The position numbers were made by a program, and so were the translations under genes. Below, in pieces: positions 51,733 to 64,000 of a DNA stretch of 64,000 bases. Within the stretch, counting starts at the first letter, position 1; every line of letters begins with the position of its first letter. Origin of the DNA: Clostridia bacterium (lineage in GTDB: Bacteria > Bacillota > Clostridia > TANB77 > CAG-508); contig JAAWKA010000002.1 of NCBI GenBank assembly GCA_022797145.1, forward strand, positions 1 to 64,000, written 5' to 3'. Under the pieces are notes generated by a model. It was not told the DNA's origin and searched no databases. It saw only the letters and a program-made list of their open reading frames with translations.

Positions 51733-52938
51733 ATGTTAAAGAACAAATTAAAGATATTCCCTATACTTTTTATTTTGCTTTTATTTCTTTCAACAATTAG
51801 TTTTTCAACAGACACTAATATTGTTCCCATTTCTGAAACTGGTGATAATATAACATCTACACTTCCTGGTGATAATGCTAGAACTGAGCAAAATGAAACT
51901 GTAGGAGATGTCAATAATACTAATCCACAAGTTGATATTCGTAATAACGATTTATATATTTTCAATACAAATGTTGTTATGGATCAATTAGTTGATGGTA
52001 ATGTCTATATTGTAGGTAATACAGTAGAAATTTCTGGAAAAGTTAATGGTAACTTAATTGTATTGGCTAATAAAGTAAAATTTTTAAAAGGTTCATATGT
52101 AGTAAATTCTATTTATGCTTTTGCCAATGAAGTTGAATTTAGTGGTAATGTAAATGATTTTCATGCATTTGCTGATAAAGTAACTATGACATATGATGGT
52201 TTTGCTATAAGAGATTTAAATGTAGTTTCTAATAATTTTGATTTTAATGGTGGTATTGGTAGAAACGCTTTTGTTGCATCTAATAATTTTAATTTTACTC
52301 AAAATCAAGACCAACCTGCTGTTATATATGGAAATCTAAATTATTTTTCAAATAATGAATTAGATCTTTCTAATAATTTCGTTCAAGGTGATATTAATTA
52401 TAATAAATTAAATTACTATAACAATATATTTTTGAGAACTAATATTCTTCAAACTGTCTTATCTTTTTTTATTAGTTTAACTTGTACCTTTGTAATTTAT
52501 TTATTAATTATTTGGCTTGCACCTAAGTTTAATAATAATATATCAAAATATATATCTAAAAAAACTTTACCAGTAATTGGAGTTGGTCTTTCTATTTGGA
52601 TATTACTTCCAATTATCTGTACTTTATTTTTAATTAGTGGAGTTGGTACAGCAATTGGTATTTCACTTTTAGCTATATACTTTATAATAGCTCTTACTTC
52701 TTTTGCATTCACTAATATTGCAATTTCAAATAAAATAAAGGAAAAATATAATCTTTCTAAGGGATATATGACATTTTTACTTTTAATTCTTTCTACTTTA
52801 TTTACTTGGGGAATTTCAAGAATCCCTTATATTGGATTTGTTCTATCTATTTTAGTATACTTATTTGGTACTGGATGTATCTTTATGTATTTATTTACCA
52901 AGAATAAATCTGTAGAAAACAATATTTCTGAAAATTAA
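51733..52938 (+). CDS. Signal-peptide membrane protein with polymer-forming (bactofilin-like) beta-repeat region and C-terminal TM helices
   Basis: NGNLIVLANKVKFLKGSYVVNSIYAFANEVEFSGNVNDFHAFADKV repeats. Confidence 0.7.
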   Translation: MLKNKLKIFPILFILLLFLSTISFSTDTNIVPISETGDNITSTLPGDNARTEQNETVGDVNNTNPQVDIRNNDLYIFNTNVVMDQLVDGNVYIVGNTVEISGKVNGNLIVLANKVKFLKGSYVVNSIYAFANEVEFSGNVNDFHAFADKVTMTYDGFAIRDLNVVSNNFDFNGGIGRNAFVASNNFNFTQNQDQPAVIYGNLNYFSNNELDLSNNFVQGDINYNKLNYYNNIFLRTNILQTVLSFFISLTCTFVIYLLIIWLAPKFNNNISKYISKKTLPVIGVGLSIWILLPIICTLFLISGVGTAIGISLLAIYFIIALTSFAFTNIAISNKIKEKYNLSKGYMTFLLLILSTLFTWGISRIPYIGFVLSILVYLFGTGCIFMYLFTKNKSVENNISEN

Positions 52939-53003
52939 TTATTTTAAAAAACAACAAATCAGTTTATATAGAAAATTTCTATATAAACTGATTTATTTTG
53001 AAT

Positions 53004-53660
53004 TTAATTTTTTAGCTCTTTTACAGTTCTAGAATACTCTTTTGAATTAATTAATGCACTACCTACTACTGCTATGTCAATCCCTTTTTCTTGTAACTTA
53101 TTTATATTTTCTTTTGTTATTCCCCCATCTGCTTGTATGTCTATTTCTAATTTATGTTTTTGTATATATTCTTTTATCCCTCCTATTTTTTCTATTGTTT
53201 CAGGAATTAACTTTTGCCCTCCTTTTCCAGGTTCTACTGTCATAATAAGTATCATATGAATATATGGTAAAATTTCATATATTTCTGCTATATTTGTATC
53301 TGGTTTTATTGCTATACCAACTTTTATATTATTATCTTTTATATATTGAATTATTTTTTTTATTTGTGTCTTTTCTAATGCTTCATAATGAAATGTTATT
53401 ATATTAGGATCAAATGGTATGTATTCATCTATTGCACTTTCTATCTCTTTTACCATTAAGTGAATATCTAATGGTATATTTGATATATTTTTTATAATTG
53501 TTAGATATTCTTTCATCAAGTCCTTATTATTATTTTTTACAAATTCACCATCCATAATATCAATATGAAAATAATCAATTTGAGCTGCTTCTAAGTCATA
53601 AAATATTTTTATAGCTTCTTCTTTTTTTACATTTAGTATTGATGCTGATATTTCTACCAT
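53004..53660 (-). CDS. rpe: Ribulose-phosphate 3-epimerase
   Basis: SASILNVKKEEA...DYFHIDIMDGEFVKN...TVEPGKGGQKLIPETIEKI...DIQADGGITKENI. Confidence 0.95.
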   Translation of the reverse strand: MVEISASILNVKKEEAIKIFYDLEAAQIDYFHIDIMDGEFVKNNNKDLMKEYLTIIKNISNIPLDIHLMVKEIESAIDEYIPFDPNIITFHYEALEKTQIKKIIQYIKDNNIKVGIAIKPDTNIAEIYEILPYIHMILIMTVEPGKGGQKLIPETIEKIGGIKEYIQKHKLEIDIQADGGITKENINKLQEKGIDIAVVGSALINSKEYSRTVKELKN

Positions 53661-54529
53661 TTATGTTCCTCCTTATCTTTTAATTTATTATAAATTTTTA
53701 CAAAGTTATTGTATCTACCTTCATAAATTTTTCCTTCTTTTAAGGCTTGTTTTATCCCACAATTTTGTTCTTTTATATGAGTGCATCCTATAAATTCGCA
53801 GTTTTTAGAATATTCGTTTAATTCTCTAAAATATGTATATAGCTTGTTTGATTCTATCTCGTATATATCAAAACTAGAAAATCCTGGTGTATCTGCTATA
53901 TAAGTATTTTCTTCCATCTTATAAATGGTTGTTGCTGTTGTAGTATTCTTTCCTTTTTTATTTCTTTTACTTATATCTCCTTCTAATGTTATTATATTAT
54001 TGAATATACTGTTTAATAATGTAGACTTTCCTACTCCTGAATTTCCAGAAAATACACTAATTTTATTTTTTAAATTATCTTTAAGTTCTTCTATTCCTTC
54101 TTTATTTTTTGCTGCTGTTTGTATTACAGTATAGCCAATTCTTTCATATATATCTTTTATTTTTACCTGTTTGTCTAAGTCAGTTTTATTGATAATTATA
54201 AGAGGTTGAATTTTTAGAAACTCTGCAAAAGCTAATTGTTTATCTAATAATAGCAAATCTGGTTTAGGTATTTTGCTAGATATTACAAATACTAATTGTG
54301 AAATGTTTGCTATTTTAGGTCTTTTTATATAATTATTTCTTACCACAACTTTGCTAATAATTCCTTTTTTATCTGTTGTATCTAATTTTTCTACTAAAAC
54401 TTTATCTCCTATCATTAACTGATTTTCTTCTTTTTTTAGTTTTCCTCTTGCAGTACATTCATATACTTTTTCCTCTATTTCAACTAAATATATATTGGAT
54501 ATGTTACTAATAACTATTCCCTCTTGCAT
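53654..54529 (-). CDS. rsgA: Ribosome small subunit-dependent GTPase
   Basis: FSGNSGVGKSTLLNSIF, INKTDLD, IADTPGFSSFD, Zn motif. Confidence 0.97.
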   Translation of the reverse strand: MQEGIVISNISNIYLVEIEEKVYECTARGKLKKEENQLMIGDKVLVEKLDTTDKKGIISKVVVRNNYIKRPKIANISQLVFVISSKIPKPDLLLLDKQLAFAEFLKIQPLIIINKTDLDKQVKIKDIYERIGYTVIQTAAKNKEGIEELKDNLKNKISVFSGNSGVGKSTLLNSIFNNIITLEGDISKRNKKGKNTTTATTIYKMEENTYIADTPGFSSFDIYEIESNKLYTYFRELNEYSKNCEFIGCTHIKEQNCGIKQALKEGKIYEGRYNNFVKIYNKLKDKEEHKW

Positions 54530-54636
54530 TATTCCTCCATAATTGTTTAATTTTTTTTATTATATCCTATGTATATTTTTTTGGCAAATAAAAATCAAGA
54601 AAATTAATATTTCTTGATTTTTATCTTTGATTAGTT

Positions 54637-56602
54637 TTATTCTGCTATATAAATATTATTTGTGTTCATATTAAAATGTAGTTCTTGTTTTTTCAACACT
54701 CCATCTATATATATTCTTATATGAACAGATCCAATTCCTGTTATTTGTTGCACTATATTAGTTGATGTTGGGTCTACTTCTTCTGAACGTACTACATCTT
54801 CTCCTACTTTTATTTCTAGTTTTACTTTTTTTACTTTTGGTGCTCCTACTGTATTTTCATCTGTTTTTTCATATTCAACTTTCCCATTTAAAAGTGATTT
54901 TACATTCACTTTTACTGTTGCTGTTTTTTGCTGAGGAACTTTATTTAGTGTTATTGTAATTTCTGTTCCTTCATTTACTGTTGTTCCTGAATTTAAATCT
55001 TGTTTTACTATTTTTCCATCTTCTTTTGTAGGATCATCAGTTTGTATTACTTGTTTTAATTTTAATTTGGCATCTGTAATTGCCTTTTTAGCTTCTTCTT
55101 CGGTTTTTCCTACTACATTTGGTACAGTTACTTGTTCTACTCCTGTACTTACATGTATTTTTATAGTTTCTCCTGCATTAACTTGTGTTTTTGCTTCTGT
55201 TTCTTGACTTATTACAACTCCTTCTGGTATTTTTGCATTGGTTTCTTCTATTACCTGTGCTTTTAAGTTTGCTTCTTCTAGCTCTTCTATAGCCTCTTCT
55301 TTTGTTTTTCCTATTACTTTTGGAACTATTGCTATTTCTTGTCCTTTACTTATTGTTACTTTTACTTCACTATTTTCTTTTACAGTATAATTATCTAAAT
55401 ATGCTGGTTCTTGTTTTATAATATAGCCTTCTGGTATGTCTGGACTAAATTCTGGTTCTAATTCTGTATATACTAATTTTAGCTCTTCCACTTTTTGTTT
55501 TGCTTCTTGTGCTGATATGTTAACTACATTTGGTATTTGTACTTCTTTTACTGCTGTCATTTTTAATGTGAAATATGTAATTAGTATTGTAATTATAAAT
55601 ACTAAAATAATTCCTACAATGGAAACTATTACTTTATGTCTTTTTATAAATCCTTCTGCTTCTTCTTCCTCTCCATCTTCCTCATTTTCATACTCTATTT
55701 GATTATTGTACATGGTTGGTATTCTTTGTGTTGCAAAGTTTGATTTATCTGGACTTATTTCTACAAAATCTTCATCTGGATTTCTTAGTGCTAATCTTAA
55801 ATCATTTAGCATATCTGCTGCTGTTTTGTATCTTAAGTTTGGGTCTTTTTGCATTGCTTTTATTATTATTTTGTTGACTGATTTTGGTATTGCTGGATTT
55901 AGTTTTATTGGTTCTATTGCTGTTTCTTGCATATGCATTAATGCAATTGATACTGGAGTATCTGCATCAAATGGAACTCTTTTTGTAAGCATCTCATACA
56001 TTACTATACCAAGTGAATATAAATCTGATTTAGCATCTGTATATCCTCCACGTGCATGTTCTGGTGAAAAATAATGTACTGAACCTATTGTAGCACCAAA
56101 TGCTGTTATTGTAGAGTTAGAAACTGCTTTGGCTATTCCAAAATCTGTTACTTTGGCTATGCCTTCTTCTGTTATAATAATGTTATGTGGTTTAATATCT
56201 CTATGTATTATATTATTTTTGTGTGCTGTTTCTAGTGCTGATGCTATTTGAATTGCTACATTAACAGACCATTTCCAAGATAATCCTCCGATCATCTTGT
56301 ATTACTTCTTTTAGTGTTTTTCCTTGTATTAATTCCATTACAATATAATATAAGTTTCCTTCATTTCCAACATCATAAACAGAAACTATATTAGGATGTG
56401 TTAGGCTTGCAACTGCCTGTGCTTCAGAATTAAATCTTTTTATGAATTCTTGATCTGTTGTAAATTCGTCTCTTAAAATTTTTATTGCAACAAATCTATT
56501 TAATACATGACATTTAGCTTTATATACTGTAGCCATTCCACCTGTTCCTACTTTTTTAATTATTTCATATCTATTAGCTATTAATCTTCCTTCTAAATTC
56601 AT
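54637..56602 (-). CDS. prkC: Serine/threonine kinase with PASTA repeats; full length only with +1 shift at CGG (56290-56288)
   Basis: N ORF 56261..56602 ([23 protein letters not shown]...[23 protein letters not shown]); GAT CGG AGG read as GAT (C)GGA GGA gives [38 protein letters not shown]...; 654 aa total. Confidence 0.95.
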
Positions 56603-56623
56603 TTTTTCCCTCTCTTTTCAAAA

Positions 56624-57367
56624 TCACTCATTATTTTTATTATATATAATTATTATAGTTGCATTATCATATCCACCTAATTCATTTGCTTTTTTTATTA
56701 GATTATTAGTTGCACTTTCTATATTTTGTGTTATAGCTTTATATATTTCTTCATCAGTAATAAGGTTTGTTAATCCATCTGAAGTCATAACTATGATATC
56801 TTCTTCTAAAATAGATTTTACTATAATATCTGGTTCTACTGTCTCTTCACAACCTAGTGCTTTCATTAACATATTTTTTCTTGGATGGTTTACTGCTTCT
56901 TCTTTTGTTATTGTACCATCTTTTACTAGCTTTTGAACATAACTATGATCTTGAGTAATTTTTTGTATTACAGTCTTTCGCATCCTATAAACTCTACTAT
57001 CACCAATATGCCCTATATATACTCTATTATTATATATTAAACAAACTTCTAATGTAGTACCCATTCCTTCTAATTCTTTATTTTCTTTTGATTTCTTATA
57101 TACAGTTTTGTTTGCATATTCTATAGCATTTTTTAATAATTCTACTATATTTTCTTTGTCTTCATGTGCTATTTCTTTTATATTTTTCTCTATATATGTT
57201 TTTACAGAAGTTGTCGCTAGTTTACTTGCTATTTCTCCTCCATTATAGCCTCCCATTCCATCTGCTAATATATATATCTGTATATCACTTTTTTTATCTG
57301 GTATATAATAATAGTCTTCATTTAACTCTCTTTCTCTTCCTATATCTGTTTTTGCAAAAACTTCCAT
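56624..57367 (-). CDS. prpC: PP2C-type phosphatase
   Basis: ADGMGGYNGGEIAS, GHIGDSRVYRMR, MTSDGLTNLI. Confidence 0.96.
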   Translation of the reverse strand: MEVFAKTDIGRERELNEDYYYIPDKKSDIQIYILADGMGGYNGGEIASKLATTSVKTYIEKNIKEIAHEDKENIVELLKNAIEYANKTVYKKSKENKELEGMGTTLEVCLIYNNRVYIGHIGDSRVYRMRKTVIQKITQDHSYVQKLVKDGTITKEEAVNHPRKNMLMKALGCEETVEPDIIVKSILEEDIIVMTSDGLTNLITDEEIYKAITQNIESATNNLIKKANELGGYDNATIIIIYNKNNE

Positions 57368-58402
57368 TTATCCTCCTCTATTTTTTAAGTTCTTACGCCT
57401 TAACTGACCACACGCTGCTTCTATGTCTGACCCTAGTTCTCTTCTAATTGTAGCTACTATTCCATTAGTATTTAAGTAATTTCTAAATTTTATTATATTT
57501 TCATTTGTGGTTTTTATATATTTTCCATTTTCTATCTTATTAATTGGTATTAAATTAACATGACATAACATACCTTTTAACAATTTTACTAATCTTTTTG
57601 CATCTTCTAAAGTTTCATTATTATTTTTTGCTAGTGCATATTCAAAGGATATTCTTTTATTTGTGGTTTTTATATAATCTTTACATGCTTCTATTAGTTC
57701 TCGAATTGGATATTTATTATTTATAGGCATCATTTTACTTCTTTTTTCATCTGTTGTTGCATGTAATGATATAGATAGTGTACATTGTAATTTTTCCTTC
57801 GCTAAATCATATATTTTAGGAACAATTCCACTTGTAGAAATACTAATATGTCTTGCTCCTATGTTTAATCCTTTTGGATTGTTTATTATCTTAATTGCAT
57901 TTAAAACATTATCATAATTATCTAGTGGTTCTCCTATTCCCATAAATACTATATTTGATATTTTTATATTTTCTTCTCTTTGTACTGCAAGTATCTGTTC
58001 TATAATTTCACCAGAAGTTAAGTTTCTTCCAAATGGTATTCCTGTTGAAGCACAAAATTTGCAGCCCATTTTACAACCAATTTGTGAAGATACACAAATT
58101 GTATATCCATGGTGATAGCTCATTAATACTGTTTCTATTGCGTTTTCATCTGATAAATCAAATAAATATTTTTTAGTTCCATCATATGATTCCTGTTTTT
58201 TTAATATCTTATATGATTTTAAATTGTATTGCTTTTTTAGCTTCTCTCTCAGCTCTAATGATATATTAGTTATTTCATCAAAAGTAGTTGTATTAGTTGT
58301 ATATATCCATTTAAATACTTGTTCTGCTCTATATGCTTTTTCATTTAAATCTATAAATTGCTTTTTTAGTTCTTCTAAATCATAGTCTTTTATATTTCTC
58401 AT
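57368..58402 (-). CDS. rlmN: 23S rRNA/tRNA adenine-C2 methyltransferase (radical SAM)
   Basis: SSQIGCKMGCKFCASTGIPFGRNLTSGEI. Confidence 0.97.
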   Translation of the reverse strand: MRNIKDYDLEELKKQFIDLNEKAYRAEQVFKWIYTTNTTTFDEITNISLELREKLKKQYNLKSYKILKKQESYDGTKKYLFDLSDENAIETVLMSYHHGYTICVSSQIGCKMGCKFCASTGIPFGRNLTSGEIIEQILAVQREENIKISNIVFMGIGEPLDNYDNVLNAIKIINNPKGLNIGARHISISTSGIVPKIYDLAKEKLQCTLSISLHATTDEKRSKMMPINNKYPIRELIEACKDYIKTTNKRISFEYALAKNNNETLEDAKRLVKLLKGMLCHVNLIPINKIENGKYIKTTNENIIKFRNYLNTNGIVATIRRELGSDIEAACGQLRRKNLKNRGG

Positions 58403-58667
58403 ATTTTTCTTCTTTTCATAATATTTATTTTAATTTATATCATAAAGCTAATCTTTTTTCAACTATATGAATAAAATATTTATAATTCCTTAAATATAAA
58501 AGTAACTTCCAGTGATGGTTAGAGTAGAGTTTAATTTCGGAACATTTTATTATGTAAATTAAAATTTATTATATATTTTGTGTTGCTGTTTTCTCTTACT
58601 CTAATACTCATATTTCTCCCCCTTAAATTATTTCTTATTATTTCTGTAAAACTATATTATTCCCCTC

Positions 58668-59181
58668 CTATAATGTAGCTAGGGAGATATAAACAAGTGC
58701 TAGAAATCTAGCATGTCCATTTTTTATTGCACCTGCTAAACCTATTTTAGTTCTTTCACTTGTCCTTTCTATTTCATTTTGACTTACACTCATTAAAAGT
58801 CTTGAAATCATTTTTCCGTTTGCACTTGTAGTATTTATTTCATCATTAGCACAATCAATATATGCATTATTTTCATCTAAAAAAGTTATTAATTTTTCCC
58901 AATCAAATATACTTCTGGTTATTCTGTCTAATTTTAGAGCGACAATAGTATTTATCTTTTTAGCCTTTATATCAGCTTTTAATCTTTCAAACTCTGGTCT
59001 ATAATTACCAGTTTTAGCACTTATTCCTGCATCTTCGTAATAGTCTATTATCTCGTAACCCTTAAACTTACAAAAAGTTTCTAATCTTTCTCTTTGCTCT
59101 GGAAGACTAAAGCCGTTCTCTTGCTTGATCTTCGGTGGAAACTCTTAAATATAACCCACATTTTTTCTTTTCTTCGTTCAA
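58668..59181 (-). CDS. Serine recombinase A, catalytic domain only (C-terminally truncated), +1 shift at CGG (59115-59113)
   Basis: RBS aaggagg + TTG at 59181: LNEEKKKCGLYLRVSTEDQARE|(C)GGC -> [69 protein letters not shown]...ANGKMISRLLMSVSQNEIERTSERTKIGLAGAIKNGHARFLALVYISLATL*. Zero frame stops after CGG CTT TAG. Confidence 0.85.
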
Positions 59182-59394
59182 TTTTCAAACCTCCTTATAA
59201 AACAAAAAGAGACATCAAAGTACACGAGTACTGTTGACATCTCTTAAATCCATTTATCATAAACTAAAATACAATAATGCAATATAATATAATTTTTTCA
59301 AAGTACTCATATATATAACTCTTGCAGAGTTAATATAAATTTTTTTCATTGATTATATTATACTACGATTTTAAGAAATGTTAAATATTTACAA

Positions 59395-59667
59395 TTATAT
59401 ATTTTTCAAATATTCTTCTAACTCTGATAATTTAATCTTTTTAGTCAAGTTAGAGATATAAACATCATTGGAATAATTAAAAACTAAAAAAGTAATGTTT
59501 TTAATAATCACTCTATGTGGCTCAATATATGTAAGATTAGTTTTCTCTAATTTTCTAATACTACCATTGATAAAAGTAGGAGTAACTTTTGAAAACTCAC
59601 ATATAAATTCAAGTCTTTGTTTTAGACATTCCTCAAATTCTAGTTCTTGCTTAATTATCTTAACCAT
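59395..59667 (-). CDS. Small protein preceding serine recombinase A
   Basis: 90 aa ...YIEPHRVIIKNITFLVFNYSNDVYISNLTKKIKLSELEEYL; paralogue of the ORF at the window end. Confidence 0.65.
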   Translation of the reverse strand: MVKIIKQELEFEECLKQRLEFICEFSKVTPTFINGSIRKLEKTNLTYIEPHRVIIKNITFLVFNYSNDVYISNLTKKIKLSELEEYLKNI

Positions 59668-59896
59668 AAAAATAATCCTCCTTTCTGTTGGAAGATTTTT
59701 TCACAAACAAAAAAATCAACCATTTTACTGATTGATTTTCATATCCATCTGTTCTTATAAAGTTCGAACAGATACGTCGTTGGAGCGTTTTAGGAGGTTA
59801 TTTGCGAAAAAATCACCTATTTTTCATAGTGTTCCTCCCACAATTTGCTCAAAAAAATAATTGACTCATCAACTGTTAAAATTAGTATATCATAAA

Positions 59897-59943
59897 ATAA
59901 AAAAACTGGCAACTAATTATTTCTAACTAGTCGCCTTTCATAG
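59897..59943 (-). terminator. Rho-independent terminator (copy 1)
   Basis: Minus strand GCGACTAGTTAGAAATAATTAGTTGCC followed by AGTTTTTTTA; downstream of the PemK-like gene. Confidence 0.75.
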
Positions 59944-60050
59944 CAATTTAACTGGAACTTATGTTCCTTTCATAGCAATCTTTATTGATTACTTTCTAAT
60001 ACTATGATACTATATTTTACTCTAAATGTCAACGATTTATTCATTAATTT

Positions 60051-60800
60051 TTATATAGATTTACTAATGTTATCGCCAAATTCTAAGCATATTTTATTAG
60101 ATATGATATTCATATCTTTACCCTCTAATGTTCCTATTGTTCCAGAAAAATTTAATCTTAATATGCTAATTTTCTTCATTCTTGTAATTCTTGCCCATCT
60201 AAGCATTTTTCTAAATCCATTTATTTTTTCCAACTCAATTATTTCTGTAATCTTATCTTTTTGTTTTTTACATTCTTCTATATTGATTTTATCATCTTCT
60301 AAATCTTTTTCTATTCTTGCATATTCTATTGGTTTTTTTGATGATATTGGTACAACAAATAAATCTTTATCAAAATTTTTTAGTATAACAGCAGGGTGCA
60401 TTCCTCCAAACTCATTTCCAATATAAAATCCAAAGTCTATCCATACCACATTGCCTCTCTTAAATAAAACATATTTCATAAGTATTTTTGTATCTTCTAC
60501 TGATATATCTGTATTATTGAATGTATATTTGTTGTCTTTGAAAGTATAATTTGCTTTGATTATAAATTTTACATTTTTATTAGCTTTATTAAATGTGTAT
60601 TGTGTAATAACATAGTTCGGTAAGGTATGTTTAATTATATTTGTATAAATATAATTTTCATCTTTTTCATTTTCTATTATTTCTGTTTTATCTTTAATCC
60701 AAGTAAGATATAATTTTCCTCTTTTTATATCTTTATCTATTTTTAAACTTTTTCTAAAATTTCTTAATTGCTTTAAACTATTTATATAGGCTTCTTTCAT
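60051..60800 (-). CDS. PemK/MazF-like toxin-fold protein with unusual N-terminal region
   Basis: FKRGNVVWIDFGFYIGNEFGGMHPAVILKNFDKDLFVVPISSKKP. Confidence 0.7.
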   Translation of the reverse strand: MKEAYINSLKQLRNFRKSLKIDKDIKRGKLYLTWIKDKTEIIENEKDENYIYTNIIKHTLPNYVITQYTFNKANKNVKFIIKANYTFKDNKYTFNNTDISVEDTKILMKYVLFKRGNVVWIDFGFYIGNEFGGMHPAVILKNFDKDLFVVPISSKKPIEYARIEKDLEDDKINIEECKKQKDKITEIIELEKINGFRKMLRWARITRMKKISILRLNFSGTIGTLEGKDMNIISNKICLEFGDNISKSI

Positions 60801-60898
60801 AAAATCTCACTCCTTGCAAATATACTTTGTTTTCATATTGTATCAAACTCTTGTTCTTTTATCAACTACTTTTATAAGTTTATTTATAAATGCAAATT

Positions 60899-60945
60899 AA
60901 AAAACTAGCAACTAATTATTTCTAACTAGTCGCTTTTCATTTTTC
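60899..60945 (-). terminator. Rho-independent terminator (copy 2, near-identical to copy 1)
   Basis: GCGACTAGTTAGAAATAATTAGTTGCTAGTTTTTT on the minus strand, downstream of the HAD gene. Confidence 0.75.
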
Positions 60946-60950
60946 TTTTA

Positions 60951-61727
60951 CTATCTTGTGTATTCTTCTAACATTTCACTTTTTTCTTTTTGCCTTTGCA
61001 AAATATTTGAAAGGCTACTGCCATTTCTATAATCTGCAACACAACAAAAATCAACTATTCCATCTGCGTTTAGAGTTTGATAAATTTTGTTATTATAATG
61101 ATAATATTCATCATCTTGGCTTGGCTGATGAACAAAAACTGCCTTTCCACCATTATTATGTACAAATTTCATAGCTGGTAAGTCAGTAGATCCATCTCCT
61201 ATATAATATACATTTTCACAATTATTTCCTATTCTATTATTCTTTTTTAATATATCTTTAATTGCTAATATTTTTTTATCATCTGTCATTACTTCACCAA
61301 TTCCAGAAATTAAACCATTTGTATTATGTTGTATAGGTGTACCATAAATGCCATCAAAATATCTTGCTATTTTTAGATTTTTCAAGAACTCTATTAATCC
61401 ACCAGAAACTATATAATTTTTTGATAATGATTTTTGAATAAAATCATTTAGTCCAGGATTATATTCAATATACTTTTCACCTTCCATAAGTTCTTTATAT
61501 GTAAGAGTTGTATTGTTAGCAACAAGCAAATTATTAAAAAAAGCAAAGAAAGTTTCAAGTGAATTTCCAACATGTGTCTTTCTATATTCGGCAAGTGCTT
61601 TCTCTAAATCATCATTTCTTTTTTCACCGCTGTATCCAAATTTTTTGACCCATACCCAAAACTTTGGCCATGTTTCAGTAGTTAACGTTCCATCAAAATC
61701 AAAAATATTTATTGGTTCTATATTCAT
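60951..61727 (-). CDS. HAD-family phosphatase (HAD-IB-like)
   Basis: INIFDFDGTLTTETWPKFW ... YYIGDGSTDLPAMKFV. Confidence 0.85.
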   Translation of the reverse strand: MNIEPINIFDFDGTLTTETWPKFWVWVKKFGYSGEKRNDDLEKALAEYRKTHVGNSLETFFAFFNNLLVANNTTLTYKELMEGEKYIEYNPGLNDFIQKSLSKNYIVSGGLIEFLKNLKIARYFDGIYGTPIQHNTNGLISGIGEVMTDDKKILAIKDILKKNNRIGNNCENVYYIGDGSTDLPAMKFVHNNGGKAVFVHQPSQDDEYYHYNNKIYQTLNADGIVDFCCVADYRNGSSLSNILQRQKEKSEMLEEYTR

Positions 61728-61982
61728 TAAATTTTTCTCCAGTCTTATTTGTTTATTATATCTATATTATATAGCAATTCAAATACAATTACAATATTGT
61801 TGATTGTGTTATTTCCTATTCTAAGTAAAAAGATTTCTTTCTTAATTTCATCTTTATTTATAAAGGGCTTGGGACTTAGTCCCAAATCTCGAATTTTGAC
61901 TAGGGAGGAAAAATTCAGTGCTTGTTAGGAAATATATAGGAGTACAAAACTTGTACTTAGTTTGAATTTTCCCTCTAATTCT

Positions 61983-63776
<1,794 letters not shown>

Positions 63777-63837
63777 TTTATAAATCTCTCCTTTCACTAT
63801 TGAATGGAAAGGAACAAAAAAACTCTAAAATTAAAGT

Positions 63838-64000
63838 AGCCTTTCTATGTAGTCTTTTAGTTGAGATAAAGGGTATTTATACCTTAAATCTCCCACATAA
63901 AAGTAATCGTGTTCATTAAAGAATAAAAATAACTTATCTTTAATAATTACTCTATGTGGTTCTACATACGCTAAGTTTGTATGTTCTACAATTCTTAAAC
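63838..64000 (-). CDS. Small protein preceding serine recombinase B (partial; paralogue of 59395..59667)
   Basis: ...LRIVEHTNLAYVEPHRVIIKDKLFLFFNEHDYFYVGDLRYKYPLSQLKDYIERLL*, open to the window end. Confidence 0.65.

Noticed and set aside
61870-61900. Short inverted repeat TTGGGACTTAGTCCCAA as a structured RNA or att site
   Set aside because: Only 7-bp arms and no further support.

Overview
AT-rich, Clostridia-like chromosomal window. (1) About 1-35.8 kb is a siphovirus-type prophage. Its structural, packaging, replication and early genes are mostly on the minus strand; a divergent lysogeny switch and an integrase are on the plus strand, and the integrase abuts the 3' end of a tRNA-Tyr. (2) About 35.8-58.4 kb is core genome: tRNA-Tyr/Met-or-Ile2/Gly, tsaE-tsaB-rimI, a Lon-like protease, rplS-trmD-rimM-khpA-rpsP-ffh-ylxM, valS, recG, rpmB, nth, rpe-rsgA-prkC-prpC-rlmN. 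(3) About 58.6-64 kb is a mobile or accessory region with two serine recombinases, a PemK/MazF-like protein and a HAD phosphatase. MAIN OBSERVATION: eight genes in the window are each interrupted in the same way. A zero-frame CGG codon sits exactly where skipping the C (+1 frameshift, CGGN read as C|GGN = Gly) restores the full-length conserved protein. I count ten such sites: phage minor capsid protein, RecU-like resolvase, CI/S24-type repressor, tyrosine integrase, RecG, PrkC, serine recombinase A (1 site) and serine recombinase B (3 sites). By hand scan, only one other in-frame CGG in the window appears to be read as ordinary Arg. The site at codon 23 occurs at the homologous position in both serine recombinases. 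This pattern suggests that CGG is an unassigned or hungry codon used as a +1 frameshift signal in this lineage. A systematic error or C-insertion process is the alternative that must be excluded. All function calls are from reading the sequence; no database search was run.
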